A stretch of 31,326 nt of DNA from a virus: positions 1 through 31,326 of IMG/VR virus record IMGVR_UViG_3300033571_012331; one strand, 5' to 3'. Below the pieces are notes generated by a model. The model did not search any database, had not been told where the DNA came from, and was given only the letters and a program-made list of their open reading frames with translations. A program made the translations under genes and the position numbers. Positions 24,971 to 30,931 of this stretch are shown here, one piece after another; positions within the stretch are counted from its first letter, which is position 1; the number at the start of each line of letters is the position of its first letter.

Positions 24971-25312
24971 ATGCAAGCCATCCGCCAAGCTGTCGCCCCC
25001 ATCATCGCCGGAATCGTCGTCGGTTGCCTGACCGGCTACGGTTCGTTCGCGTTTGGTCAGGGCCAGCTTGCCGCGAAGATGAAGCAGTTCGAGGCCAAGG
25101 ACGCCGAGCTTGAGCGGGCGGACGGGGAAATCATGGTCGCACTCAACCGCCTCGACCGCGAGGGGACGCAGGTTTCCCGCCAAGGCGCGCAGCAGCTTCA
25201 CGAACTCAAGACCCGTTTTGACCGCCTCGAAAGCCAGCAGGCCGTCGCCATTGCGCAGAACGCCCGCAACGAGGCGCTGCTTCTCGACCTCAAGCAACGC
25301 CTTCGCCAATGA
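24971..25312 (+). CDS. Membrane-anchored coiled-coil protein, probable i-spanin
   Basis: The 113-residue product has one N-terminal membrane helix (APIIAGIVVGCLTGYGSFAFG, residues about 9-28). A long charged coiled coil follows, rich in Lys, Glu and Gln (MKQFEAKDAELERADGE, RFDRLESQQAVAIAQ). This is the usual build of an inner-membrane spanin subunit, which joins with an outer-membrane lipoprotein to fuse the two membranes at lysis. The next gene encodes a small lipoprotein and overlaps it by ATGA. A role in tail or membrane anchoring cannot be excluded. Confidence 0.65.
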   Translation: MQAIRQAVAPIIAGIVVGCLTGYGSFAFGQGQLAAKMKQFEAKDAELERADGEIMVALNRLDREGTQVSRQGAQQLHELKTRFDRLESQQAVAIAQNARNEALLLDLKQRLRQ

Positions 25313-25485
25313 AACCGCCCTACATCCTCATCCTCGCCTGCGCACTGCTCACCGGCTGCGCCATCCCGATTCCGCCCACCGGCCCCGACGCGGGGCGCTA
25401 CGGCTACGTCGGCATCACCTACACCCCGAACATCTTCGCAGCGATTGAAAAACCGCTGCCCGCACCAACCAGCACCAGCAAATGA
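25309..25485 (+). CDS. Small lipoprotein, probable o-spanin
   Basis: The 58-residue product has a signal peptide MKPPYILILACALLTG ending in the lipobox LLTGC (Cys17). The mature part is short and proline-rich (AIPIPPTGPDAGRYGYVG, then PLPAPTSTSK), as in Rz1-like outer-membrane spanins. It overlaps both neighbours by ATGA, which matches a separated i-spanin/o-spanin pair. Together with the lipobox, this points to a host with an outer membrane. Confidence 0.75.
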   Translation: MKPPYILILACALLTGCAIPIPPTGPDAGRYGYVGITYTPNIFAAIEKPLPAPTSTSK

Positions 25486-25847
25486 AAAACACCATCCTCG
25501 CATTCCTCGTTTCCCGCGGCGGTTCCATCGCCTCGCCGATCATCGCCGCCATCGTGGCCTACCTCGTCGGACAACTCGCCATGCTCGCGCCCGAAGTGGC
25601 CGCGCAGGTCAACCAAGCCGAACTGACCGCATGGGTCTGGGGGCTGATCCTCGCGCTCATCAACTACGCGACCAACGCCACGCCCACGGACGGGGTGAAA
25701 GAAATCCAGGCTGCCGCCCAGGCCGTGCAGCAGCAAGCGCCCGCCCTTGTGGTCGGCCAGCGCGCCGTGGACGTTGACGGCGTTCCCGGCCCCATCACGA
25801 CCGCCGTTGTCACCGACCTTCTCGGGAAACTCCTGCCCAAGAAATGA
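25482..25847 (+). CDS. Holin-like membrane protein
   Basis: The 121-residue product has two membrane helices: SPIIAAIVAYLVGQLAMLAP (about 18-37) and ELTAWVWGLILALINYATNA (about 47-66). A soluble tail follows, containing VDVDGVPGPITTAVVTDLL, which resembles a single peptidoglycan-binding repeat. Two helices, small size and a place just before the endolysin fit a class II-type holin. A holin is the likely function, although the tail is unusual. Confidence 0.65.
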   Translation: MKNTILAFLVSRGGSIASPIIAAIVAYLVGQLAMLAPEVAAQVNQAELTAWVWGLILALINYATNATPTDGVKEIQAAAQAVQQQAPALVVGQRAVDVDGVPGPITTAVVTDLLGKLLPKK

Positions 25848-26407
25848 CCCGCGCCGAGATCATGGCCATGCAGGAGCGCGTCGGCGTCGAGCCTGACGGG
25901 TTCTTCGGGCCGAAGTCCATCGCCGCCGTGCAGCGGCACCTTCGCGCCCTCATGCCGTCGCCCAACCCGTGGCCGAAGTCGGACCAAGCCAGCTTGCGGA
26001 AGTTCTACGGCGCGCCCGACGACAACGGGGGAATCGTCAGCATCCCGGCCCCGGAGTGGCTTCGCCTCTACGACACGCAGCAACCCGTCAAGACCATCCC
26101 ATGCCATGAGAAAGTCGCCGAGAGCCTGCTCCGGGCGCTGGATGCCGCCTACGCCGCTGCCCCAGACTTCGCCAGCCGCTTCTTTGGCTGCCACGTTGAC
26201 CGCAACATGCGCGGCGGTTCGCTGCCGTCCTTGCACGCCTACGGTGCCGCAATCGACCTTGCCGCCAGCACCAACGGCAACAAGACCCACTGGCCGACCA
26301 AGGCCGACATGCCGCTTCAAGTCATGGAAGCGTTCGCGCTTGAAGGCTGGCTTTCTGCCGGGGCTTTTTGGTCTCGGGACGCGATGCACATGCAAAGTTC
26401 CCGGTGA
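25844..26407 (+). CDS. Endolysin: peptidoglycan-binding plus M15 peptidase
   Basis: The 187-residue enzyme cuts peptide bonds of the cell wall at the end of infection. An N-terminal peptidoglycan-binding segment (MQERVGVEPDGFFGPKSIAAVQ, residues 9-30) precedes an M15 (VanY/D-Ala-D-Ala peptidase-like) domain. That domain has GGSLPSLHAYGAAIDL with the zinc ligands His131 and Asp138, and a closing His182 in DAMHMQ. All main M15 residues are present. It overlaps the holin-like gene and is followed at once by the metallophosphoesterase gene. Confidence 0.88.
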   Translation: MTRAEIMAMQERVGVEPDGFFGPKSIAAVQRHLRALMPSPNPWPKSDQASLRKFYGAPDDNGGIVSIPAPEWLRLYDTQQPVKTIPCHEKVAESLLRALDAAYAAAPDFASRFFGCHVDRNMRGGSLPSLHAYGAAIDLAASTNGNKTHWPTKADMPLQVMEAFALEGWLSAGAFWSRDAMHMQSSR

Positions 26408-26408
26408 C

Positions 26409-27215
26409 ATGAAAAAGAAGCGCCCGCTTGTCGTCGTCAGCCTGTCAGACGTGCATTGCGGGAGCATCGTCGGCCTGATGCCGCCTGAGTTTGAACTCAA
26501 CTCGGGCAACGTCCTGACCCACGGCAAGAACGCGGCACAGCGCTGGCTTTGGAAATGTTGGGAGGAAGTATGGCAAGAGGTTGACGCGATCCTCGACGGT
26601 GATCCGTTTGTCCTCGCGCTAAACGGCGACATGACGGAGGGAGTCCACCACGGCGGCAAGGAACTCATTGCGCAGAAGACGAGGGAGCATGTTGAGATTG
26701 CTGCCGAAGTCCTCTGGCCGCACGTCGAGCGGGCCGCCTCGGTGAAGCTGACCGAGGGGACAGAATGCCACACGCACGATGCAGAACATGAACTTTGCAA
26801 AATCTGGGACAAGGGCGACTGTCGCCCGTGGCAGTGGTGGGAGATCAACGGCATCACCTACAACATGACGCACCACATCGGCGTCACGTCCCGCGCCTAC
26901 CTCGAAGCCTCGGCGATGTCGATCGAGATGGGCAACGCCCTCCTGAACCAAGTCAGGGCCGGACACCGCACGGCCGACGTATTCCTTCGCGGGCACCGGC
27001 ATTGCGGCGGATCGTTTGACGATGGCCGGACGATGCTCGCCGTAACTCCCGGCTGGCAAATGCTGACGCGGCACGGTCGGAAGGTCGTCCCGAACTCCAT
27101 CCCGCGCCCTGGCATCATCGTCCTCGACCACCGGGGCCAGCGGCCCGGCCGCCTACCCGCCGTTCACAAACTCTTTTTCAATCCGCCGCAGGATGAAATC
27201 GAAAAAATCAGCTAG
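26409..27215 (+). CDS. Calcineurin-like metallophosphoesterase
   Basis: The 268-residue protein shows the metal-binding motifs of the family in order: DVH (Asp14, His16), NGDMTEG (Asn72 to Asp74), GTECHTH (His121), THHIG (His155-156) and GHRHCGG (Gly195 to His198). These coordinate a two-metal centre that hydrolyses phosphoesters. The substrate is unknown: DNA ends, nucleotides or signalling molecules are all possible. It starts one base after the endolysin stop, an unusual place for such an enzyme. Confidence 0.85.
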   Translation: MKKKRPLVVVSLSDVHCGSIVGLMPPEFELNSGNVLTHGKNAAQRWLWKCWEEVWQEVDAILDGDPFVLALNGDMTEGVHHGGKELIAQKTREHVEIAAEVLWPHVERAASVKLTEGTECHTHDAEHELCKIWDKGDCRPWQWWEINGITYNMTHHIGVTSRAYLEASAMSIEMGNALLNQVRAGHRTADVFLRGHRHCGGSFDDGRTMLAVTPGWQMLTRHGRKVVPNSIPRPGIIVLDHRGQRPGRLPAVHKLFFNPPQDEIEKIS

Positions 27216-27468
27216 TCCGACGCGGGCAGAAATCGACGCCTCGCTTGAGGCCGCATGGTCTGCCATGACCGCCCCCAAGGAGATGGATATCGCCGTGCTC
27301 CGTGCCCGAGGGTGGCGCTCGCCCGCCATCGAATGCGGAAGCGCAACAAATGCGGCAGCGCAGCGCATGACCAATTCGTGCCGACGCCAAGATTTCCAAC
27401 ACGCTTCATTTGTCGTGCGCCACGCTGGCCGCCGCCGCCGCATGACGTTTTTTCGGCCGAAGACATGA
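27193..27468 (+). CDS. Small basic hypothetical protein
   Basis: The 91-residue product overlaps the phosphoesterase end by 23 bases and ends just before a terminator. It has a helical start (AEIDASLEAAWSAMTAPKE), a segment EMDIAVLRARGWRSPAIECGS that could be a helix-turn-helix, and a basic end (HAGRRRRMTFFRPKT). Family not recognised; a DNA-binding role is only a guess. Confidence 0.55.
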   Translation: MKSKKSASPTRAEIDASLEAAWSAMTAPKEMDIAVLRARGWRSPAIECGSATNAAAQRMTNSCRRQDFQHASFVVRHAGRRRRMTFFRPKT

Positions 27469-27472
27469 GCGG

Positions 27473-27497
27473 GCGGGCGGTCGCCCGCAGGTTTTTC
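27473..27497 (+). terminator. Rho-independent terminator at the end of the late operon
   Basis: A 6-bp stem, GCGGGC GGTC GCCCGC (27473-27488), with AGG and five T residues after it, closes the rightward late operon. It faces the end of the leftward integrase gene. Confidence 0.75.
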
Positions 27498-27498
27498 G

Positions 27499-28662
27499 CT
27501 ACAACTTCGCCGCCTTCTTGATCGCGCCCGCCATCGTCGCAAGGCTGGCATGGGTGTAGCGGTGGCTGACGCGGATGTCGTCATGGTCACAGACAAGCTG
27601 CCGGACGCGCTGATCGACGCCCGCGTCCACCATCCACGAGTTGGCCGTGTGCCGCAGGCTGTGAAACGTCTTGTCGGTCAGCCCGCGGCCGAGCCCGCGC
27701 TTCTTGGTCGTCGTGCGCTCGATGCCCGCCGAGTCAAGGATGCGGCCGAAGTGCTTTGACGCGACACCAGGGCCGAGCGCGGCCAGTCCGGGCGTGACCA
27801 GCCCGCGTCCGCGCATCCGTTCAAGTTCGCCGACCAGCGGGATAACCACCTCGCGGTTGAGTCGGCGCTTCTTGGCCGGGACGAATCGCAGGACGCGCAG
27901 GCCGTCAACTTCTTCGACTTCCTCGTGGCGGCGGCTGACCGCATCCCCGAGGCGCATCCCGTAATACAGCCCGAACAGGACGGCCGTGCGCCACTCGGGC
28001 AGCTTTTCCCGCTTGAGGTAGGCCAGCACGGCGGAAATGTCCCCGCGGGTGAATGGCCGCCGTCCGGCACTGGCCTGCGGGCCGCGCATCCGCAGGAGTT
28101 CGGCCGGGTTGGTGTCAACCTGCTTGAGTAGGACGGCACGGCGGAAGACCGAGCGGATTGTCTTGGTGATATGCTGCGCGCTCGTGGCCGACAGCCCGGC
28201 GTCAAGAAGGCCATGGTAGAACGCGCTGATGTCATCCGGGGTGATCGTCCGCAGGTCGTGCCGGTGCCGGGTGCCGAGGAACCGGGCAAAGTGCTCCAAG
28301 TCGGTCTTGTAGCGCTCGACCGACCGCACGGCCGCGTCTTTGGCCGCCAGCCAGCCGGTTGCCGCTTGGTCCCATGTCACGCGGCGGCGGGGGCTTTCGA
28401 CGCCAGCCGCCCGCATGAGCGAGTCGAGCCGCGAGGCAAACCATGCCGCGTCCGGGGTGGCCGTGCGCAGTTCGCGGGCGGTCATTTCCATTTCGTCGGC
28501 CGCCCGCTTGGCCGTGCGCTTGGCCGTGGTGGCGTGCGGCAGCTTGGTTGACCGGCACGTCTGCCGGTAAAACCCGCCAAGCGGATGCTCGGGCGACTGG
28601 ACCCAAACGCGCAGGCGGGCTATCCAGAAAGGCGAATTTGGGAGCTTGGTCAGGCTGGCCAT
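27499..28662 (-). CDS. int: Tyrosine-family integrase
   Basis: The 387-residue enzyme integrates and excises the phage genome at attP/attB. Counting from the ATG at 28660-28662, the catalytic residues are Arg237 (GLYYGMRLGD), Lys264 or Lys265 (VPAKKRR), His334 and Arg337 (HSLRHTANSW), His360 and the nucleophile Tyr369 (SHRYTHAS). The N-terminal part has an arm-binding basic region and a core-binding SAM-like domain (about 95-180). A longer in-frame start at 28716 would add 18 poorly conserved residues and overlap the palindrome at 28678, so the shorter start is preferred. It is transcribed toward the late operon. Confidence 0.9.
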   Translation of the reverse strand: MASLTKLPNSPFWIARLRVWVQSPEHPLGGFYRQTCRSTKLPHATTAKRTAKRAADEMEMTARELRTATPDAAWFASRLDSLMRAAGVESPRRRVTWDQAATGWLAAKDAAVRSVERYKTDLEHFARFLGTRHRHDLRTITPDDISAFYHGLLDAGLSATSAQHITKTIRSVFRRAVLLKQVDTNPAELLRMRGPQASAGRRPFTRGDISAVLAYLKREKLPEWRTAVLFGLYYGMRLGDAVSRRHEEVEEVDGLRVLRFVPAKKRRLNREVVIPLVGELERMRGRGLVTPGLAALGPGVASKHFGRILDSAGIERTTTKKRGLGRGLTDKTFHSLRHTANSWMVDAGVDQRVRQLVCDHDDIRVSHRYTHASLATMAGAIKKAAKL

Positions 28663-28677
28663 GGTGTCGGGGCGCGG

Positions 28678-28876
28678 TCTGTGAATTTCACAGATGCCGC
28701 AGTGGTGAGTTATCACGGCAAGTTATACAGCAAAAAGCGGGAAATAAAGGAAATTTGTGCCCGCTTTTCTCTGTAACAGGAGGGCTGGCCGCGTGCGTCG
28801 GTTCGATTCCGACCCCCGCCTCTCTCTCTAATAACTCTGTGAAATTTCACAGGCTTATCACGGGGAGTTATCACGG
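28678..28876. other. attP: tRNA-Tyr 3' half flanked by arm-type repeats
   Basis: The core at 28769-28821 reads as the 3' half of a tRNA-Tyr gene. It has anticodon loop CTGTAAC (GUA, 28771-28777), stem AGGAG, a 14-base variable arm, T-arm GTCGG TTCGATT CCGAC (28797-28813) and acceptor strand CCCCGCC (28814-28820). No 5' half is present, as expected for attP. On both sides lie palindromes, CTGTGAATTTCACAG (28679-28693) and CTGTGAAATTTCACAG (28837-28852), and copies of TTATCACGG (28710-28718, 28855-28863, 28868-28876). Each side has the pattern TTATCACGG, two bases, AGTTAT. It lies next to the integrase start. Confidence 0.82.
28733..28768. terminator. Hairpin inside attP, bidirectional terminator candidate
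   Basis: The 9-bp inverted repeat AAAAGCGGG (28733-28741) and CCCGCTTTT (28760-28768) has an 18-base AT-rich loop. The A and T runs on the two sides would make it work in either direction, insulating integrase from the genes to the right. Confidence 0.5.
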
Positions 28877-28922
28877 GCGGGAAGGGGTTGAGGAAATGCG
28901 GGAAATATGTAAAATCTTCCTC

Positions 28923-29126
28923 ATGCCCTACGCCGACCGAGACGAACGCCTTGCCTACATGCGCGAACACTACCGGGAGAGGCTGGAAAATGAGCGGGGG
29001 TTCAAAAAAAAAGAGTCGGCCCGCAAGGCGGCTTTCTACGCCGCAAATGCCCGATACCGGAAGCGGATCAAGGCGAAGGTGAAGGCAGCCAGGGAAGCGG
29101 CCAAGGGCGTGGGGGTGGCAGCGTGA
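28923..29126 (+). CDS. Small basic helical protein
   Basis: The 67-residue product starts MPYADRDERLAYMREHYRERLENE and continues in lysine- and arginine-rich helix (FKKKESARKAAFYAANARYRKRI, then KAKVKAAREAAK). This start pattern is seen in small nucleic-acid-associated phage proteins. An in-frame ATG at 28896 is possible. It overlaps the next gene (GTGA at 29123). Function unknown. Confidence 0.55.
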   Translation: MPYADRDERLAYMREHYRERLENERGFKKKESARKAAFYAANARYRKRIKAKVKAAREAAKGVGVAA

Positions 29127-29275
29127 GCGCGTGGCGCTGGTATTGGGCCGGGATCGCGGCGGCTGGCGCAGTGGCGCTTTGGTGGTGCGCCATCAGCTTG
29201 AGCAACATCGACCGCAAGGCGGGCTACCTGCCGCACCTTCAAGACATCCGCGACGAAATTCGGAGCCTCAAATGA
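29123..29275 (+). CDS. Small single-pass membrane protein (50 aa)
   Basis: It begins with GTG overlapping the previous stop. The product has one membrane segment (WYWAGIAAAGAVALWWCAISL) followed by a charged tail (LPHLQDIRDEIRSLK). It overlaps the next start (ATGATGA). Function unknown. Confidence 0.5.
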   Translation: MSAWRWYWAGIAAAGAVALWWCAISLSNIDRKAGYLPHLQDIRDEIRSLK

Positions 29276-29385
29276 TGAAGACTCTTCGCTGGCTTGGAAT
29301 GGGCGTGGTCACGCTGCTTTTGCTGCCCGTGGCGCTGCCCGTCTTGCTGTGCACGGGGCTCGACCAGCTGACGCGCGAGAAATAG
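29272..29385 (+). CDS. Small membrane protein (37 aa)
   Basis: The product MMKTLRWLGMGVV... has one strongly hydrophobic stretch (VVTLLLLPVALPVLLCTGL) and a short charged end. It overlaps the preceding gene. Function unknown. Confidence 0.45.
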   Translation: MMKTLRWLGMGVVTLLLLPVALPVLLCTGLDQLTREK

Positions 29386-29419
29386 CGCGCGCGGGGTAGG
29401 ACTTCCGATGTCCCATGCC

Positions 29420-29438
29420 TGCGGCTACAATGGCCGCA
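29420..29438. terminator. Hairpin between convergent genes
   Basis: A 6-bp stem, TGCGGC (29420-29425) with GCCGCA (29433-29438), lies between the rightward small gene ending at 29385 and the leftward regulator ending at 29441. There is no clear T tract on either side, so termination is only possible. Confidence 0.35.
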
Positions 29439-29440
29439 TG

Positions 29441-29704
29441 TCACACGGGGTTCTTTTTGCCTGCGCCCAACTTGCTTGTGGCCTCGTCTATCTGCTCGCT
29501 GCCGTAGGCTTCCGCCTGCTCGGCAACGCGAAGATCGGCCTGTCCCGATTGCTGTAGCCACTGGCGGAACTTCACCACGGCGAGGTTGCTGACGCTGCGG
29601 TTGTCGGCCACGGCAGCGGCTTCGAGTTGAGCTTTCAACGACTCGGGAAGCGAGATTGTCAGCGTGGTCATCCCTGCCGCCCGCCCCTTGTTTCGTGTCT
29701 TCAT
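29441..29704 (-). CDS. Ribbon-helix-helix regulator, leftward
   Basis: The 87-residue product has a CopG/Arc-type DNA-binding motif: TTLTISLPESLKAQLEAAAVADNRSVSNLAVVKFRQWL. The first strand forms the DNA-contacting ribbon, followed by two helices. A Gln- and Glu-rich tail follows. An inner Met at 29671 would start directly at the strand. It is divergent from a second RHH gene, and the AT-rich gap of about 90 bases between them is probably a shared control region. Confidence 0.75.
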   Translation of the reverse strand: MKTRNKGRAAGMTTLTISLPESLKAQLEAAAVADNRSVSNLAVVKFRQWLQQSGQADLRVAEQAEAYGSEQIDEATSKLGAGKKNPV

Positions 29705-29758
29705 GTTGGGACGGTATCACAAAAAATAAGAACAAGCAAAAAAAAATAAAAAAAGTCG

Positions 29759-29786
29759 TTGACGCCGTAAGACGGCACGTTATGGT
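29759..29786 (+). promoter_or_regulatory. Promoter candidate for the rightward RHH gene, with operator-like repeat
   Basis: TTGACG (29759-29764) and TATGGT (29781-29786) are 16 bases apart. The perfect inverted repeat GCCGT AAG ACGGC lies between them (29764-29776), a good position for autoregulation. Transcription would begin close to the ATG at 29797, giving a very short leader. The leftward gene is preceded by poly-A/T tracts at 29721-29757. Confidence 0.45.
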
Positions 29787-29796
29787 GTCCCACGAC

Positions 29797-29967
29797 ATGG
29801 GAACGGAAACGACTTCGACACTCACACTTTCACTCCCGCAAGACCTCAAGGATGCCCTTGAGCAGCGGGCCAAGGACCAAGATCGCAGCGTCAGCAGCCT
29901 CGTGCGCGTCATCCTCAAGGACACGCTCGGCATCGGCGGCGATGAACCGGAGGCAAGCGCACGATGA
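29797..29967 (+). CDS. Ribbon-helix-helix regulator, rightward
   Basis: The 56-residue product has STLTLSLPQDLKDALEQRAKDQDRSVSSLVRVILKDTLG, a ribbon-helix-helix fold like the leftward gene but with different helix residues. ATG at 29797 is preferred over 29782 because the candidate promoter would start RNA between them. It is the first gene of a chain of small overlapping genes. Together with the divergent RHH gene it could form a lysis/lysogeny or early/late switch. Confidence 0.7.
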   Translation: MGTETTSTLTLSLPQDLKDALEQRAKDQDRSVSSLVRVILKDTLGIGGDEPEASAR

Positions 29968-30150
29968 GCGCGGGCAGAACGCTTTTGCTGGCCGCTGGCT
30001 CTGCGGTCGCACCGTGGCTTTTGCCTGCCACGTGGAATCCGTTGCGCGGCTGGAACGCCAGTTTTTTACCTTCCCGTTTTCCGCCAAGGAAAGACAGGCA
30101 TCGCCAAAGCGCGCCGCGAGGCTCGTCGCCGTCGGAGGGCCGCACGATGA
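29942..30150 (+). pseudogene. Possible small gene with a frameshift at a T6 run
   Basis: Between the RHH gene and the ORF at 30147, no single frame looks convincing. A frame opened at 29942 gives WLCGRTVAFACHVESVARLERQFF. A -1 shift at the six-T run near 30061 continues as YLPVFRQGKTGIAKARREARRRRR and ends at 30148-30150, in an exact ATGA overlap with the next gene. That overlap matches its neighbours' pattern, so a gene ending here is likely. Whether this is a disrupted gene, a programmed shift or a base-calling error cannot be told. The alternative frame from 29964 is less protein-like. Confidence 0.35.
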
Positions 30151-30350
30151 GCGCGCTCGTCCACGCATTCAACGCGACCAAGGACTTGGCCGCGTGGCGC
30201 AACGGGGAGAAGCGCAACCGCTGGCGTGACGCGGGCGGCAAGCACAAGCCGTGCATCCCGCCCGCCGTGCTTCGCGGCATGGCGGACCGGATTCAACTGC
30301 GCGCCCGAGTCGAGCGCGACGAACGCGAGGAGGCGCTTCCGAGCCGATGA
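30147..30350 (+). CDS. Small basic hypothetical protein (67 aa)
   Basis: The product begins MSALVHAFNATKDLAAWRNG and continues with EKRNRWRDAGGKHKPCIPPAVLRGMADRIQLRARVERDERE. It starts with ATGA overlap and ends with ATGA overlap with the next gene. It looks like coding sequence of an early phage protein, but I do not recognise it. Confidence 0.5.
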   Translation: MSALVHAFNATKDLAAWRNGEKRNRWRDAGGKHKPCIPPAVLRGMADRIQLRARVERDEREEALPSR

Positions 30351-30445
30351 ACCGATGGGAACTCATCGAGGAACTTTGCCTTGTCATCGTGCTGGTGCTG
30401 CTCGTCATCGGCTCAATCGCAGCCGCAGGAGGATGGTTCCGATGA
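30347..30445 (+). CDS. Tiny membrane protein (32 aa)
   Basis: The product is MNRWELIEELCLVIV... with a single membrane helix (LCLVIVLVLLVIGSIAAAGG) and ends WFR. Both ends overlap neighbours by ATGA, which supports a real gene. Function unknown. Confidence 0.5.
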   Translation: MNRWELIEELCLVIVLVLLVIGSIAAAGGWFR

Positions 30446-30693
30446 CCGGCACGCAGCTACTTGCCAAGGCGAAGGCTGCCAAGCCGTCCGCCCGCGGGAA
30501 GTTTTCAACGGACTCGTGGATGCCCGCCGTCATGGAACTGCGCGCCAAGCATTTTACCTACGAGGAAATTTGGCAGTGGTTCCGCGACCAGGGCGTGGCG
30601 GTCCATGACCGGCCAATCAGCTTCACGACGGCCGTCAGCCGCCGCCTGCGCAGCATTCAGCGGCGCGAGATGCAGGGAGGAACGCGGAAATGA
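30442..30693 (+). CDS. Small helix-turn-helix-like protein
   Basis: The 83-residue product has a basic start (LLAKAKAAKPSARGKF) and a segment resembling a helix-turn-helix, WMPAVMELRAKHFTYEEIW, then FRDQGVAVHDRPISFTTAVSRRLR. It overlaps both neighbours by ATGA. It could be a small early transcription regulator, but the family is not certain. Confidence 0.55.
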   Translation: MTGTQLLAKAKAAKPSARGKFSTDSWMPAVMELRAKHFTYEEIWQWFRDQGVAVHDRPISFTTAVSRRLRSIQRREMQGGTRK

Positions 30694-30854
30694 ACGACTA
30701 CCTGATTGTCATTGGCTTTGCCGTCCTTTGGGCGCTGACCGTGCTCGGTGCCTACGGGTCCGGGCGTGTGCGCGGCCACGATGCGGCCCGCGAGGAAATG
30801 CGGTGGGCGCACTGGATGATGCGCCGAAGCGAGAACCGCAGCCGACGAATTTAG
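30690..30854 (+). CDS. Small membrane protein (54 aa)
   Basis: The product MNDYLIVIGFAVLWAL... has one N-terminal membrane helix and an arginine-rich tail (MRWAHWMMRRSENRSRR). It overlaps the previous gene. Function unknown. Confidence 0.5.
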   Translation: MNDYLIVIGFAVLWALTVLGAYGSGRVRGHDAAREEMRWAHWMMRRSENRSRRI

Positions 30855-30875
30855 AGGCACCTACCACAACAAAAC

Positions 30876-30905
30876 GCCCGCCGTCGCGTGCCTGCGACGA
30901 CGGGC
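30876..30905 (+). terminator. Strong hairpin before the next gene (attenuator-like)
   Basis: A 12-base stem, GCCCGCCGTCGC (30876-30887) with GCGACGACGGGC (30894-30905), has one mismatch and a 6-base loop. No T tract follows. It sits 26 bases before the next ATG and could limit readthrough or protect the downstream mRNA. Confidence 0.5.
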
Positions 30906-30931
30906 AGAACAATACCAAGGAGAACAATACC

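Noticed and set aside
28771-28821. Functional tRNA-Tyr gene
   Set aside because: There is no 5' acceptor strand or D-arm, and the anticodon stem is imperfect. It fits an attachment core instead.
28443-28922. Protein-coding extension upstream of the gene at 28923
   Set aside because: It would cross the integrase gene antisense and the attP site; the sequence there is explained by those.
29964-30350. Single 128-residue protein
   Set aside because: The first 60 residues have low coding character, while the part from 30147 starts at an ATGA overlap and is enough by itself.
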